From the NCBI RefSeq assembly GCF_000018945.1, contig NC_011978.1:1458729-1522728 (forward strand): a stretch of 64,000 bases of DNA, in the 5' to 3' direction. Below the pieces are notes generated by a model. It did not search any database, had not been told where the DNA came from, and saw only the letters and a list, made by a program, of their open reading frames with translations. The translations under genes and the position numbers were made by a program. The stretch comes from Thermotoga neapolitana DSM 4359 (GTDB taxonomy: Bacteria > Thermotogota > Thermotogae > Thermotogales > Thermotogaceae). Shown here in pieces: positions 18,582 to 26,533 of the stretch. Positions within the stretch are counted from its first letter, which is position 1, and the number at the start of each line of letters is the position of its first letter.

Positions 18582-19583
18582 GTGATAAGAAAGAACATCG
18601 CCGTTCTGGTGTCTGCAATAGTTTTTATCTTTGTGTTTGGGACCGTGGCGTTCCATCTAACAGAAGGATGGGATCTTTTTGACTCGTTTTTCTTCACCCT
18701 GATCACCATCTCTACGGTGGGATATTCTCTTCCAGAGAGCATCTCTCCTGTAGGGAAGGTGATTGCTTCTGTTCTCATAGGAGCTGGCGTGACGATCGTA
18801 CTGTACGGATTCACCTCGATCACGTCTTTGATAATCGAAGGTCATATTGGAGAATACTTCAAAAGCAGGAGGATAAAGAAGATGATAGACAGATTGACCG
18901 ATCATTTCATAGTGGTGGGGGCAGGAAGAACAGGAAGACACACAACCCTTGAGATAATGAAAGCCAGAAGACCTTTTGTCGTGATAGACGTTTCTGAAGA
19001 AGCGATCAAAAGGCTGGAAGATTTTCTTGGAAAAGAATTCCCCTACGTTGTGGGAGATGCCGTGGAAGAAGAGGTACTCATGAGGGCGGGGGTGGAAAGG
19101 GCAAAGTCCCTCATCGTCACCCTTCCAGACGACGCAAAGAACACTTTTGTTGTTCTCACCGCAAAATCCCTGAATCCCAACCTCGAGATCGTCTCGAGAG
19201 TTTCCGATATGAAAGCCCTCAGCAAGCTCGTCTACGCCGGAGCAGACAAGGTAATAGCCACCTCGGAACTAGCAGGAGTGAGACTTGCTCAGATGGCACT
19301 CAACCCCACCACCATAAGTTTCCTGGATATTCTCTCGTTCGGTGAAGAGTCTTTCAGAATAGAAGAAGTGATGATTCCTCCTGAAAGTCCCATAGCGGGC
19401 AAGACGCTCGGAGAGATAAACCTCTCAAAAAGAGCCGGTACCATCGTCATAGCGATAAGACGTGGTGGAGAGGTGATCTTCAACCCAACGGGTGACACGA
19501 GGATACTTCCCGAAGACAGACTGATGGTGGTTGGAAAGAGCGATCACTTCGAGAAACTCCACAGGCTCATCGAGGAGGGATAG
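18582..19583 (+). CDS. two-TM potassium channel with RCK (TrkA-N and TrkA-C) domains
   Basis: A 333-residue MthK-type channel. Two transmembrane helices (about 6-24 and 55-75) flank a pore loop with selectivity filter T45-V-G-Y-S49 in ITISTVGYS. A Rossmann RCK domain follows (IVVGAGRTGRHTTLEI, then VVGDAVEEEVLMRAGVERAKSLIVTLPDDAKN), then a TrkA-C domain (about 245-333, ending LPEDRLMVVG). It probably conducts K+ under control of a ligand bound to the RCK ring. The GTG at 18582 has GAGGTG seven bases upstream; a TTG at 18567 is in frame but overlaps that site. The filter ends in Ser instead of the usual Gly. It is one base from cutA. Confidence 0.88.
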   Translation: MIRKNIAVLVSAIVFIFVFGTVAFHLTEGWDLFDSFFFTLITISTVGYSLPESISPVGKVIASVLIGAGVTIVLYGFTSITSLIIEGHIGEYFKSRRIKKMIDRLTDHFIVVGAGRTGRHTTLEIMKARRPFVVIDVSEEAIKRLEDFLGKEFPYVVGDAVEEEVLMRAGVERAKSLIVTLPDDAKNTFVVLTAKSLNPNLEIVSRVSDMKALSKLVYAGADKVIATSELAGVRLAQMALNPTTISFLDILSFGEESFRIEEVMIPPESPIAGKTLGEINLSKRAGTIVIAIRRGGEVIFNPTGDTRILPEDRLMVVGKSDHFEKLHRLIEEG

Positions 19584-19584
19584 C

Positions 19585-19890
19585 ATGGTGATCGTGTACT
19601 CCACCTTTCCAAGCGAGGAAAAAGCACTGGAAATTGGAAGAAAGCTCCTTGAAAAGAAACTGATCGCCTGTTTCAACGCGTTTGAGATAAGATCCGGATA
19701 CTGGTGGAAAGATGAAATCGTTGAAGACAGAGAATGGGCAGTTCTCTTCAAGACCAACGAGGAGAATGAAAAGAAGGTTTACGAAGAACTGAAAAAACTT
19801 CACCCTTACGAAGTCCCGGCGATATTCACACTGAAGGTAGAAAACGTTCTTCCGGAGTATTTGAAATGGCTCACGGAATCTGTTCGATGA
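19585..19890 (+). CDS. cutA: divalent-cation tolerance protein CutA1
   Basis: A 101-residue ferredoxin-like trimeric protein of the CutA1 family, matching the structurally known T. maritima protein in length and features. The segments CFNAFEIRSGYWWKDEIVEDREWAVLFKT and LHPYEVPAIFTLKVENVLPEYLKWL are diagnostic. It is linked to copper/divalent-metal tolerance in E. coli, but its biochemical role remains uncertain. GAGGAGGG precedes the ATG, two bases after the channel gene, so the two are co-transcribed. Its last 20 bases overlap the end of the opposing TIGR00725 gene. Confidence 0.95.
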   Translation: MVIVYSTFPSEEKALEIGRKLLEKKLIACFNAFEIRSGYWWKDEIVEDREWAVLFKTNEENEKKVYEELKKLHPYEVPAIFTLKVENVLPEYLKWLTESVR

Positions 19891-20386
19891 TCCTCAGGAC
19901 TTCTTCCACCGTCCAGGCCTGGTGGACCTCCACGATTTTTCTGTTGTCCAGGTATTTTCCCTCTATCAACACCTGAGCGATCCTGTCCGTCCATCCACCA
20001 GTTCCCCTCATCAGGATCACAGGCTTTCCAAGAGCATAGGCACCCAGTATCTCTATCGCCGTTCCTATTTCCCCACCGATCGAAACGACAACGTCCACGT
20101 TCCTCAGAAGAACGAAAGATCTCATCTGAAAATCAAGCCCCGTCTTCACAGCAACGGACAGATGAGGATTTCCTGTTTCTTCATCGGGGAGTATTCCCAC
20201 CACCGTTCCGCCCGACTCTCTGGCACCCTGAGACACCAGTTCCATCACACCGTCTCTTCCACCGTTGAAGATCACAAAACCCTTTTCAGCGAGTTTCATT
20301 CCAAGGTCAAGGCAAAGTTTCCTGAGATCTGACACGGGAGGCCTGTCGATCGGTCCGGAGTATCCCACTACACCGACTCGTTTCAC
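19871..20386 (-). CDS. TIGR00725-family (LOG/MoCo-carrier-like) Rossmann protein
   Basis: A 171-residue protein. GVVGYSGPIDRPPVSD opens a nucleotide-binding fold, NGGRDGVMELVSQGARESGG resembles the GGRxGLM motif of lysine-decarboxylase-like/LOG proteins, and SIGGEIGTAIEILGAYALGKPVI matches the PGGxGTxxE motif with Pro replaced by Ile. These proteins bind nucleotides or cofactors; LOG members are nucleotide phosphoribohydrolases. Precise function is unknown. It is the last gene of the long minus-strand run starting at minC and overlaps the LptB-like gene by four bases. Confidence 0.8.
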   Translation of the reverse strand: MKRVGVVGYSGPIDRPPVSDLRKLCLDLGMKLAEKGFVIFNGGRDGVMELVSQGARESGGTVVGILPDEETGNPHLSVAVKTGLDFQMRSFVLLRNVDVVVSIGGEIGTAIEILGAYALGKPVILMRGTGGWTDRIAQVLIEGKYLDNRKIVEVHQAWTVEEVLRIIEQIP

Positions 20387-21090
20387 GATCCGAGGTACAC
20401 CTCCTTCACGGTTTCGTCTTCCAGAACCTCCTCCGGTCTTCCCTCGGCAAGTATCTTTCCTTTGTAGATGACGTATATTCTGTCTGCGATCTCTGCAAGT
20501 TCGTCCACGTTGTGATCGGTGACAACCACTCCAAAATTCCTTTGTTTCAGTTCAAGGACCATCTTCTGTATTTCCTTGACGGTCTTTGGATCTATCCCAC
20601 TGAAGGGCTCGTCCAGAAGCACAAAAGATGGGTTCAGACACATCATTCTTGCAAGTTCCAGTTTTCTTTTCTCACCACCGGAAAGAAAACTCGCAGGCTG
20701 GTTTTCAAGGGGTTTCAGGTGAAATTCGTGGAGGAGCTGTTCGATCTTCTCTTCCCTCTTTTCTCTGTCTTTTTCGAAAAACCGAAGTACAAGTTCTAAG
20801 TTTTCTCTGACAGTGAGCCCACCGAAAACGGACGTTTCCTGCTGAAGGTAGGTGATTCCAAGTCTTGCTCTCTTGTAGACAGGAAATCTCGTTATGTCAG
20901 TGTTCTCAAAAAAGATCTTTCCGGACGACGGAACCACCACACCGAGTATCATGTTGAAGATGGTGGTCTTCCCGGCACCGTTCGGTCCGAGAAGACCAGT
21001 AACCTCACCCTGATTGAACTCAAGGTTCACCCGATCAACCACAACTCTTTTTCCAAACCTCTTTGTGAGATCCACACACCTCAAAATCAT
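20383..21090 (-). CDS. lptB: LptB-like ABC transporter ATPase
   Basis: A 235-residue ABC ATPase very like LptB, which powers export of envelope lipid from the inner membrane. Walker A is GPNGAGKTT (35-43), the signature is FLSGGEKRKLELAR, Walker B is PSFVLLDEPFSGIDP, and the switch His is in VVVTDHN. The motif TYLQQETSVFGGLTVREN is the Q-loop region typical of LptB. No LptF/LptG-type permease is adjacent. It is translationally coupled to the skp gene upstream (four-base overlap), grouping it with envelope biogenesis. Confidence 0.85.
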   Translation of the reverse strand: MILRCVDLTKRFGKRVVVDRVNLEFNQGEVTGLLGPNGAGKTTIFNMILGVVVPSSGKIFFENTDITRFPVYKRARLGITYLQQETSVFGGLTVRENLELVLRFFEKDREKREEKIEQLLHEFHLKPLENQPASFLSGGEKRKLELARMMCLNPSFVLLDEPFSGIDPKTVKEIQKMVLELKQRNFGVVVTDHNVDELAEIADRIYVIYKGKILAEGRPEEVLEDETVKEVYLGS

Positions 21091-21566
21091 TGCTGGTTTA
21101 TGTAAGCGATCACCTGTTCTGTGATGTCAAAGGCAGGATTTCCGTAAACGACAACCTGATTTGTGAGAACAAGATCGTACCCCATGACGCTCGCGTACTC
21201 CTGGATCTTCTTGACAACTTCGTTCATGATCTCCTGAATCTTTGGCTGGTACTCCGACTTGAGAAGATTTTCGTACTCGGTCTTCTTTGTGAGGATCTCT
21301 TTCTGTTTTGCCTGGATTTCTTCCTGGGGTCTTCCTTCTTCCTGCATCTTTTTCAGTTCGTCTTCCATCTCCTTGAGTTTATTCTGATAAAAAGAGTAAT
21401 CACGTTTGTACTTTTCGTTCAGATCCTTCCACTTTTGATAGTTCTCGGTTGCCTTTTCGATATCCACGTACGCCACTCTGAGAGAAGATCCCGTGGAACT
21501 CTGAGAAACAAGGAGTGTTGCAAGAAGAATTCCCACCAGGACAAGAGGCAAGAACAGCTTTTTCAT
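21087..21566 (-). CDS. skp: OmpH/Skp-like periplasmic chaperone
   Basis: A 159-residue protein with a signal peptide (MKKLFLPLVLVGILLATLLV) and then the Skp pattern: RVAYVDIEKATENY, a long charged coiled coil (about 40-115) and the C-terminal strand YDLVLTNQVVVYGNPAFDITEQVIAYIN. It would hold unfolded outer-membrane proteins in the periplasm under the toga. The ATG at 21566 follows AAAGGAGGAAAAGGT. Genes next to it (LptB-like, ComEA-like, SPOR-like) also concern the envelope. Confidence 0.88.
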   Translation of the reverse strand: MKKLFLPLVLVGILLATLLVSQSSTGSSLRVAYVDIEKATENYQKWKDLNEKYKRDYSFYQNKLKEMEDELKKMQEEGRPQEEIQAKQKEILTKKTEYENLLKSEYQPKIQEIMNEVVKKIQEYASVMGYDLVLTNQVVVYGNPAFDITEQVIAYINQQ

Positions 21567-21580
21567 ACCTTTTCCTCCTT

Positions 21581-22126
21581 TCAAAATGTGATTTTTCCTC
21601 TGATTCTCTCCAGCGTTTTCTCACCGATTCCGGGAACGTTCAGAAGATCCTCGGGAGAAGAGAACGGGCCGTGTTCTTCACGATATTCGATTATGGCCCT
21701 CGCCTTCGCTTCTCCGATGTAGGGCAGTGTCTCCAGTTCCTCCAGGGACGCTGTGTTGACGTTCAATTTTGTGACTTCACTTCTGAAAGGTTGTTCAACT
21801 CCCTCGACGGTCACGTACTTTGAGATCTTCTCCAGCGTCTTTTCACCAATGCCGGAAACGTTCGTTAATTCCTCAACCGTTGAAAACTTTCCGCGTATCC
21901 TTCTGTACTCAACTATTCTCTGGGCTTTCACGGGGCCTATCCCTGGAATGCTCATAAGATCCTCAACGGACGCACTGTTCAAATCAATGGGAAAGGATGT
22001 GACCTTTTGAGGCGGAACATCTTTCTCTTCCTGGTTTCTACCTCGTTCCACGACTATTCCCAGAAGGATGAAGAACACGAGTGCCAGAAGTAGTGCTATC
22101 CTCTGGTGTTCTCGCTTGATCTTCAA
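21581..22126 (-). CDS. ComEA-like membrane protein with two tandem helix-hairpin-helix domains
   Basis: A 181-residue protein: a membrane anchor at residues about 10-26 (IALLLALVFFILLGIVV), then two ComEA-type DNA-binding units, IDLNSASVEDLMSIPGIGPVKAQRIVEYR and LNVNTASLEELETLPYIGEAKARAIIEYR, each followed by a second hairpin (VSGIGEKTLEKI, VPGIGEKTLERI). Typical ComEA has one such unit. It probably binds double-stranded DNA outside the membrane, as in competence. It overlaps the upstream gene by four bases. Confidence 0.85.
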   Translation of the reverse strand: MKIKREHQRIALLLALVFFILLGIVVERGRNQEEKDVPPQKVTSFPIDLNSASVEDLMSIPGIGPVKAQRIVEYRRIRGKFSTVEELTNVSGIGEKTLEKISKYVTVEGVEQPFRSEVTKLNVNTASLEELETLPYIGEAKARAIIEYREEHGPFSSPEDLLNVPGIGEKTLERIRGKITF

Positions 22127-22824
22127 GGAGAGATCAACCCCCCGGCGTATCCAGGGCTGTTTGTTCCGATCCTTTTCATGATGTCGTCCCAGTTGAGTTT
22201 TTCAAAGTACTCCAACGCAAGATTGCGGGTGGGAAACGCCCCCACCACGACGGAGTAATACTTCTTTCCTCCCTTTGTGAAGGCATAGACGTAAGAGGGA
22301 TACCCTGCCACTCTCAGGTCGTAGGCGAGTTCCTTTGAGAGATTTTCCGATACTGTGGTTATCACGAAAACTCCGTAGAGGGACTTTTGGGCAACCTGGG
22401 AAAAGTCATCGAATTCTCCAAGGAGAACGACAGAGTACGTGTCTGTGGACACAGGGGTTATCAGATAGGGAAGGTTTGCCCTTCTGATTATTCTCAGAGC
22501 ATCGTCTTTTTTCACAACAAAGGAGGAAACGGTCTGGTCCTCAGAGACGAAATCGGCCATTTCGTTTCTCAGTTTCTCGTAGTCGAATTCTTCGAATTCT
22601 ACAAGAAGAGGAGTGGGTGGAGGTGTGACCTCAACCGGTACTTTGAGTTCTTCCGGTATGTTCACTTCAACAGGCTTTATCTCCACGATCTCCACCCTCA
22701 CGTTTTTGAGCTGCCACTTCAGATACAGGTTGTAGGATATAAGGGCTATGACGGCGGAAAATATCACAACTATGAGCCAGAAGAGAAACCGGGACTGTCC
22801 CTCAGAGAGGGTTACCCTTGCCAT
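22123..22824 (-). CDS. membrane-anchored envelope protein with SPOR-like C-terminus
   Basis: A 233-residue protein with one transmembrane helix (about 12-31), a proline-rich linker (VPVEVTPPPTPL) and a C-terminal region resembling a SPOR peptidoglycan-binding fold (YSVVLLGEFDDFSQVAQ, GYPSYVYAFTKGGKKYYSVVVGAFPTRNLALEYFEKL). I do not recognise it as a named protein. Its position between peptidase and ComEA-like genes, in a run that begins with minC, suggests a cell-wall or division role; this is inference. Confidence 0.6.
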   Translation of the reverse strand: MARVTLSEGQSRFLFWLIVVIFSAVIALISYNLYLKWQLKNVRVEIVEIKPVEVNIPEELKVPVEVTPPPTPLLVEFEEFDYEKLRNEMADFVSEDQTVSSFVVKKDDALRIIRRANLPYLITPVSTDTYSVVLLGEFDDFSQVAQKSLYGVFVITTVSENLSKELAYDLRVAGYPSYVYAFTKGGKKYYSVVVGAFPTRNLALEYFEKLNWDDIMKRIGTNSPGYAGGLISP

Positions 22825-22827
22825 CTT

Positions 22828-23823
22828 TCACTCCCCCAGATATCTGATCAGAAGTTCCACCGTCCCCTCCACATCTTCTGGACAGACCATCTCACTCGGT
22901 GAATGAACGTACCGTGTGGGAATGGATACGGTCACCGAAGGAATGCCTTCTCTTGTTCTCTGATATCCCATAGCGTTCGTTCCTCCAAAGGTCAGAACTT
23001 CCATCTGGTATTTTATGTTGAATCTTTCCGCAGTTTCAACGAGTTTTTCGAGGATCTTTCTGTTGCTTATGGACGCTCTGTCCTTCACCTTCAAAGCAGG
23101 CCCACCAGAGAGTCTCATGGCGTGTCTTTTCATCGCCTTTGGAGTGTCTGCAGAATCGGTCACGTCTACGACGATGGCTTCGCTTGCCGGGATGTTGTAA
23201 CCGGCAACGGAGGCACCAACGATCCCATCTTCCTCTTGAACGCTGAAGACACCGTAGAGGGTAACGGATGGCTTGATCCTTTTGAAAACCTCCACGATCA
23301 CAGCGCATCCCACTCTGTCATCCATGGCCTTGGAAACGTACTTTCCTGGCAGTTCAGCGAATCCACTGTCATAGACCCCAAAACTACCTATCGGGCAGAT
23401 CTTCTCCGCATCCTCTCGAGACTTTGCTCCAACGTCCACGAAGAGTTTGTCGAAGGAAAGTTTCTTCACGTTTTCCTGCCTTTCCTCGAGCGTTTCACCT
23501 TCCATGCCAGCGACACCAACAACACCGTTTTCAAAGCGGATCCTCTTTCCAAGAAGCATGTAGGGAGAAAGACCTCCCACGGGTTCTATCATCAGAAAAC
23601 CTTTTTCATCTATGTTCGTGACTGCCACACCTATTTCGTCGATGTGCGCGTCAAGGATCACCTTTTTCTCTCCAGATCCCTTCCAGACGATGAGATTTCC
23701 AAGTCCATCCTCCCTGTAACCATCTATGTGCCCTTCGAGTTCTTCCAGAAGAATCTTTTTCACCTCTTCTTCCCGACCGCTGGGTCCAAAAGCTTCCGTT
23801 AACCTCTTGATCAAATCCTTCAT
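22828..23823 (-). CDS. M42 family aminopeptidase/endoglucanase-type metalloprotease (first paralogue)
   Basis: A 331-residue M42 peptidase, which forms large tetrahedral complexes that trim peptides using two metal ions. Ligand motifs are LDAHIDEIG, AMDDRVGC, VQEEDGIVG, VVDVTDSAD and RYVHSPSE. The family was once labelled endoglucanase, but peptidase activity is the known role. The ATG overlaps the stop of the preceding M42 gene by four bases. It is one of three consecutive paralogues. Confidence 0.9.
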   Translation of the reverse strand: MKDLIKRLTEAFGPSGREEEVKKILLEELEGHIDGYREDGLGNLIVWKGSGEKKVILDAHIDEIGVAVTNIDEKGFLMIEPVGGLSPYMLLGKRIRFENGVVGVAGMEGETLEERQENVKKLSFDKLFVDVGAKSREDAEKICPIGSFGVYDSGFAELPGKYVSKAMDDRVGCAVIVEVFKRIKPSVTLYGVFSVQEEDGIVGASVAGYNIPASEAIVVDVTDSADTPKAMKRHAMRLSGGPALKVKDRASISNRKILEKLVETAERFNIKYQMEVLTFGGTNAMGYQRTREGIPSVTVSIPTRYVHSPSEMVCPEDVEGTVELLIRYLGE

Positions 23824-24842
23824 CGAATCACCTCCACGATCTTTCCTTCTTCGACGAGAACTTTCACGAGTTTCATGGTGTTTCTGTAATCGTTCAGGTC
23901 CAGAACAGACTGTGGACTGTGAATGTACCTTGCCGGAACAGAGACAACACCGGCCGGAACTCCATAGGCGGTTCTTGCGTAGCGAGCGGCATCCGTTCCA
24001 CCAGCGCTTCTTCTCTTCATTTGAAATGGAATCCCCATTGTCTTCGCTGTGTCCACAATGGTCTGGAAGATCTTTCCCGGTATCACATAGCCTCTGTGGT
24101 AGAAGGTGATCGCAGGACCGTCACCCAGGTGAGTTGCCCACCTCTGTTTTTCCAGTTCCGGGTTGTCCCCAGCCGTTGTCGTCTCCACGACCAGGGCACA
24201 ATCTGGCTTTATCTGTTCCACCACCACGGCGCTTCCACGAAGTCCTGTCTCTTCCTGGACCGTGAAGGCAAAGTAGGTGTCGCAGGCAGGTTCTACTCCT
24301 TCTTCGAGAATGTCCATGAGAAGAGAACAACCCGCTCTGTCATCGAAGGCCTTTCCCGTTGCCCTTCCGTTTCCCTCCACATAATCACTCACGAAAGCAA
24401 CGTAATCTCCCACAGAGATATGCTTTTCTGCCTCTTCTTTCGAAGAGAATCCAAAATCAATCCTCAGGTTTTCAAATTTCGGGGGTGTCTTTGCTTCCTC
24501 GTTTTGAAGGTGCACGGGTCTGTAACCGATGACCCCCTTTAGATCCTTCACCTGAACGACCTTTCCTGGAAGAATTCGAGGATCCACCCCACCAACGGGT
24601 AGAAACGCTACCTTTCCATCTTTCTCTATCTTGCTCACGATCAGTCCCACTTCGTCCATGTGGGCGGAAACAAGAAGTCTTCTGGAGGAATTCTTTCCCT
24701 TTTTGAAGGCGATGAGATTTCCCATTCTATCGACGAAGAGGTCGTCCACGAAGTTTTCTATCTTTGACCTTATGAACTCTCTGACTCTTTCTTCGTCTCC
24801 GGAGACTCCCGCCATTGTGGAAAGTTCTCTGAGGTACATCAC
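23820..24842 (-). CDS. M42 family aminopeptidase (second paralogue)
   Basis: A 340-residue M42 metallopeptidase. Motifs: VSAHMDEVGL, AFDDRAGCS, VQEETGLRG and RYIHSPQSV. At the position of the metal-bridging Asp it has VVETTTAGD, so the acidic ligand is Glu here rather than Asp as in its neighbours, which may shift metal or substrate preference. It starts at an ATG directly after the stop of the third paralogue and overlaps the first paralogue by four bases. Confidence 0.9.
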   Translation of the reverse strand: MMYLRELSTMAGVSGDEERVREFIRSKIENFVDDLFVDRMGNLIAFKKGKNSSRRLLVSAHMDEVGLIVSKIEKDGKVAFLPVGGVDPRILPGKVVQVKDLKGVIGYRPVHLQNEEAKTPPKFENLRIDFGFSSKEEAEKHISVGDYVAFVSDYVEGNGRATGKAFDDRAGCSLLMDILEEGVEPACDTYFAFTVQEETGLRGSAVVVEQIKPDCALVVETTTAGDNPELEKQRWATHLGDGPAITFYHRGYVIPGKIFQTIVDTAKTMGIPFQMKRRSAGGTDAARYARTAYGVPAGVVSVPARYIHSPQSVLDLNDYRNTMKLVKVLVEEGKIVEVIR

Positions 24843-25841
24843 CTACACCTCCAGTTCGACTGCGATGATGGAGAGCAGCCTTGCCAGTTCTTCGACATCT
24901 CCTGGATCGACCATCTCCACCGGTGTGTGCATGTATTTCAGAGGAATCGAGATTAGAGCGGTCCTTACACCTGCTCGCACAAGTTGAACAAAGTCCGTTT
25001 CCGTCCCGGACCTTCCTCCCACCGCCTCTTTCTGAAGGGAAACGTTGTGTTTCTGAGCGATGAGAGAGATCTTTTGAACGAGCGATCTGTCAACGACAGG
25101 TCCCAGCCCAAGGACGGGTCCCTTTCCCAGTTCTATGTGATCATGAGAGGGCGGTTCTGAAGCGAACGTGACGTCCATCACAACGGCAACATCCGGGTTT
25201 ATTCTGTAAGCCTCCGTAAGCGCTCCAAGACACCCCGTTTCTTCCTGAACGGAGAAAACAAAGTAAACATCCCACGGATGGGAATACCTTCTGAGAAACT
25301 CCAGTGTTTTTATCAGAGAGGCACAGCTTGCCCTGTTGTCAAGGGCCTTTCCAACCACTTTTCCAGCGGCTTCGAAGGATTTTTGGTCTATCACCGCTAC
25401 ATCGCCGATTCGAACGGTACGATCGGAAAGGGAAAGATCGAGGAAAAGCTCATCGAAGGATGGAACCTTCTCTCTGGAGTCCGGTGACTGAAGGTGTGGT
25501 GCAAGCATTCCGATCACACCGAAAGCAACGCCTTCTCTGGTATGAACACGCACCCTCGAGGCACAGACGACCTTTGGATCTACCCCACCAACTGGCTCAA
25601 GACGTGCGAACTCCCCCTCCACCTTCGAGACAACAAAACCTATCTCGTCGACGTGTGCAAAAAAGGCAAGTTTTCCCTTTCCTTCTCCCCTTTTGTATCC
25701 AACCAGACTCCCATGTCCTGTAATTTTCGTCTCATCCACGAAGGGTTTTATGAGTGACTCGATGTAGGAAACAACACTGTCTTCGTAACCTGAGGGACCA
25801 TCGAGATCCGAGAGTTTCATCAAAAGTTCTTTCGTTGTCAA
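24843..25841 (-). CDS. M42 family aminopeptidase (third paralogue)
   Basis: A 332-residue M42 metallopeptidase. Motifs: FFAHVDEIGF, ALDNRASCA, VQEETGCLG, VVMDVTFASE and KYMHTPVEM. I prefer the TTG at 25841, one base after the minC stop and eight bases after AAAGGAG; in-frame TTG 25859 and GTG 25850 lie within or before that binding site. Having three divergent copies in one operon suggests they cover different peptide specificities (for example acidic, basic and neutral N-termini), as reported for M42 sets in Thermococcales; for this organism it is inference. Confidence 0.88.
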   Translation of the reverse strand: MTTKELLMKLSDLDGPSGYEDSVVSYIESLIKPFVDETKITGHGSLVGYKRGEGKGKLAFFAHVDEIGFVVSKVEGEFARLEPVGGVDPKVVCASRVRVHTREGVAFGVIGMLAPHLQSPDSREKVPSFDELFLDLSLSDRTVRIGDVAVIDQKSFEAAGKVVGKALDNRASCASLIKTLEFLRRYSHPWDVYFVFSVQEETGCLGALTEAYRINPDVAVVMDVTFASEPPSHDHIELGKGPVLGLGPVVDRSLVQKISLIAQKHNVSLQKEAVGGRSGTETDFVQLVRAGVRTALISIPLKYMHTPVEMVDPGDVEELARLLSIIAVELEV

Positions 25842-25842
25842 C

Positions 25843-26475
25843 TCATTCACTCCTTTCAAAATCCACTCTATCGAACGGTTCTATCACGATACGGTTTCCT
25901 TTCACATGGGCAATGGATGGAACATTTTCTTCACCTTTTGAGTGGGTGATGAAACCCGCTATCTGGATGAGAGAGGTTTGAAGATCGAGGGCGGCGACAA
26001 CCGCCTGTTCTCCTTCGTTCAGGCCGGCCCGTATATTGCCCTGAGCCTTTCCGAAAACCACCACAGAACCACCGGCGAGAATCTCTGCTCCTTTGTTGAC
26101 GTTTCCAAAAACGATCACATCACCTGAGTGAACAACAGTTTGGCCTGATCTTATGTTTCTCTTTATCACCTTCCCCGTACTCTCCACGGTGGTCCTGGAC
26201 TCCACTCTCACGTCGTTTTCTTTTCCTTCAATGGTGCTTCCGACCAGTATCTGAGAGACCTCAAGGCCGAGTTCTCTGAGACGAGAAACGATTTTCGGTA
26301 TGTCCTGGGAATGCTTGGTGTGGTTTTCGATCATGAGGGATATTCTGTCTCCCTTCGCAAAGAACCCCCCCATCTGGGTGACACGCGAGGTGATTTCGTT
26401 CAGCACCTCTTCGAGGTTCTGGTAATCTCTTATCAGGAGGATGAGCCCTTCCTTCGTCATCTTAAAATCTATCAT
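25843..26475 (-). CDS. minC: septum site-determining protein MinC
   Basis: A 210-residue division inhibitor, as in T. maritima. The N-terminal FtsZ-inhibiting domain (about 1-95) is followed by the right-handed beta-helix C-domain with the MinC signature RSGQTVVHSGDVIVFGNVNKGAEILAGGSVVVFGKAQGNIRAG and the MinD-contact end, GEQAVVAALDLQTSLIQIAG. It blocks FtsZ ring assembly away from midcell. No minD or minE is adjacent. It is the first gene of a nine-gene minus-strand run; its promoter must lie in the 58-base gap shared with the divergent hydrolase gene. Confidence 0.95.
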   Translation of the reverse strand: MIDFKMTKEGLILLIRDYQNLEEVLNEITSRVTQMGGFFAKGDRISLMIENHTKHSQDIPKIVSRLRELGLEVSQILVGSTIEGKENDVRVESRTTVESTGKVIKRNIRSGQTVVHSGDVIVFGNVNKGAEILAGGSVVVFGKAQGNIRAGLNEGEQAVVAALDLQTSLIQIAGFITHSKGEENVPSIAHVKGNRIVIEPFDRVDFERSE

Positions 26476-26533
26476 GCTCTCACCTCTCTTTAGATTCTAT
26501 CACGTTTAAAATATTGATCGGAGGTGTTGAAAC

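Noticed and set aside
22903-23802. Plus-strand frame of 299 codons
   Set aside because: Antisense shadow of the first M42 peptidase, which has all its metal-ligand motifs.
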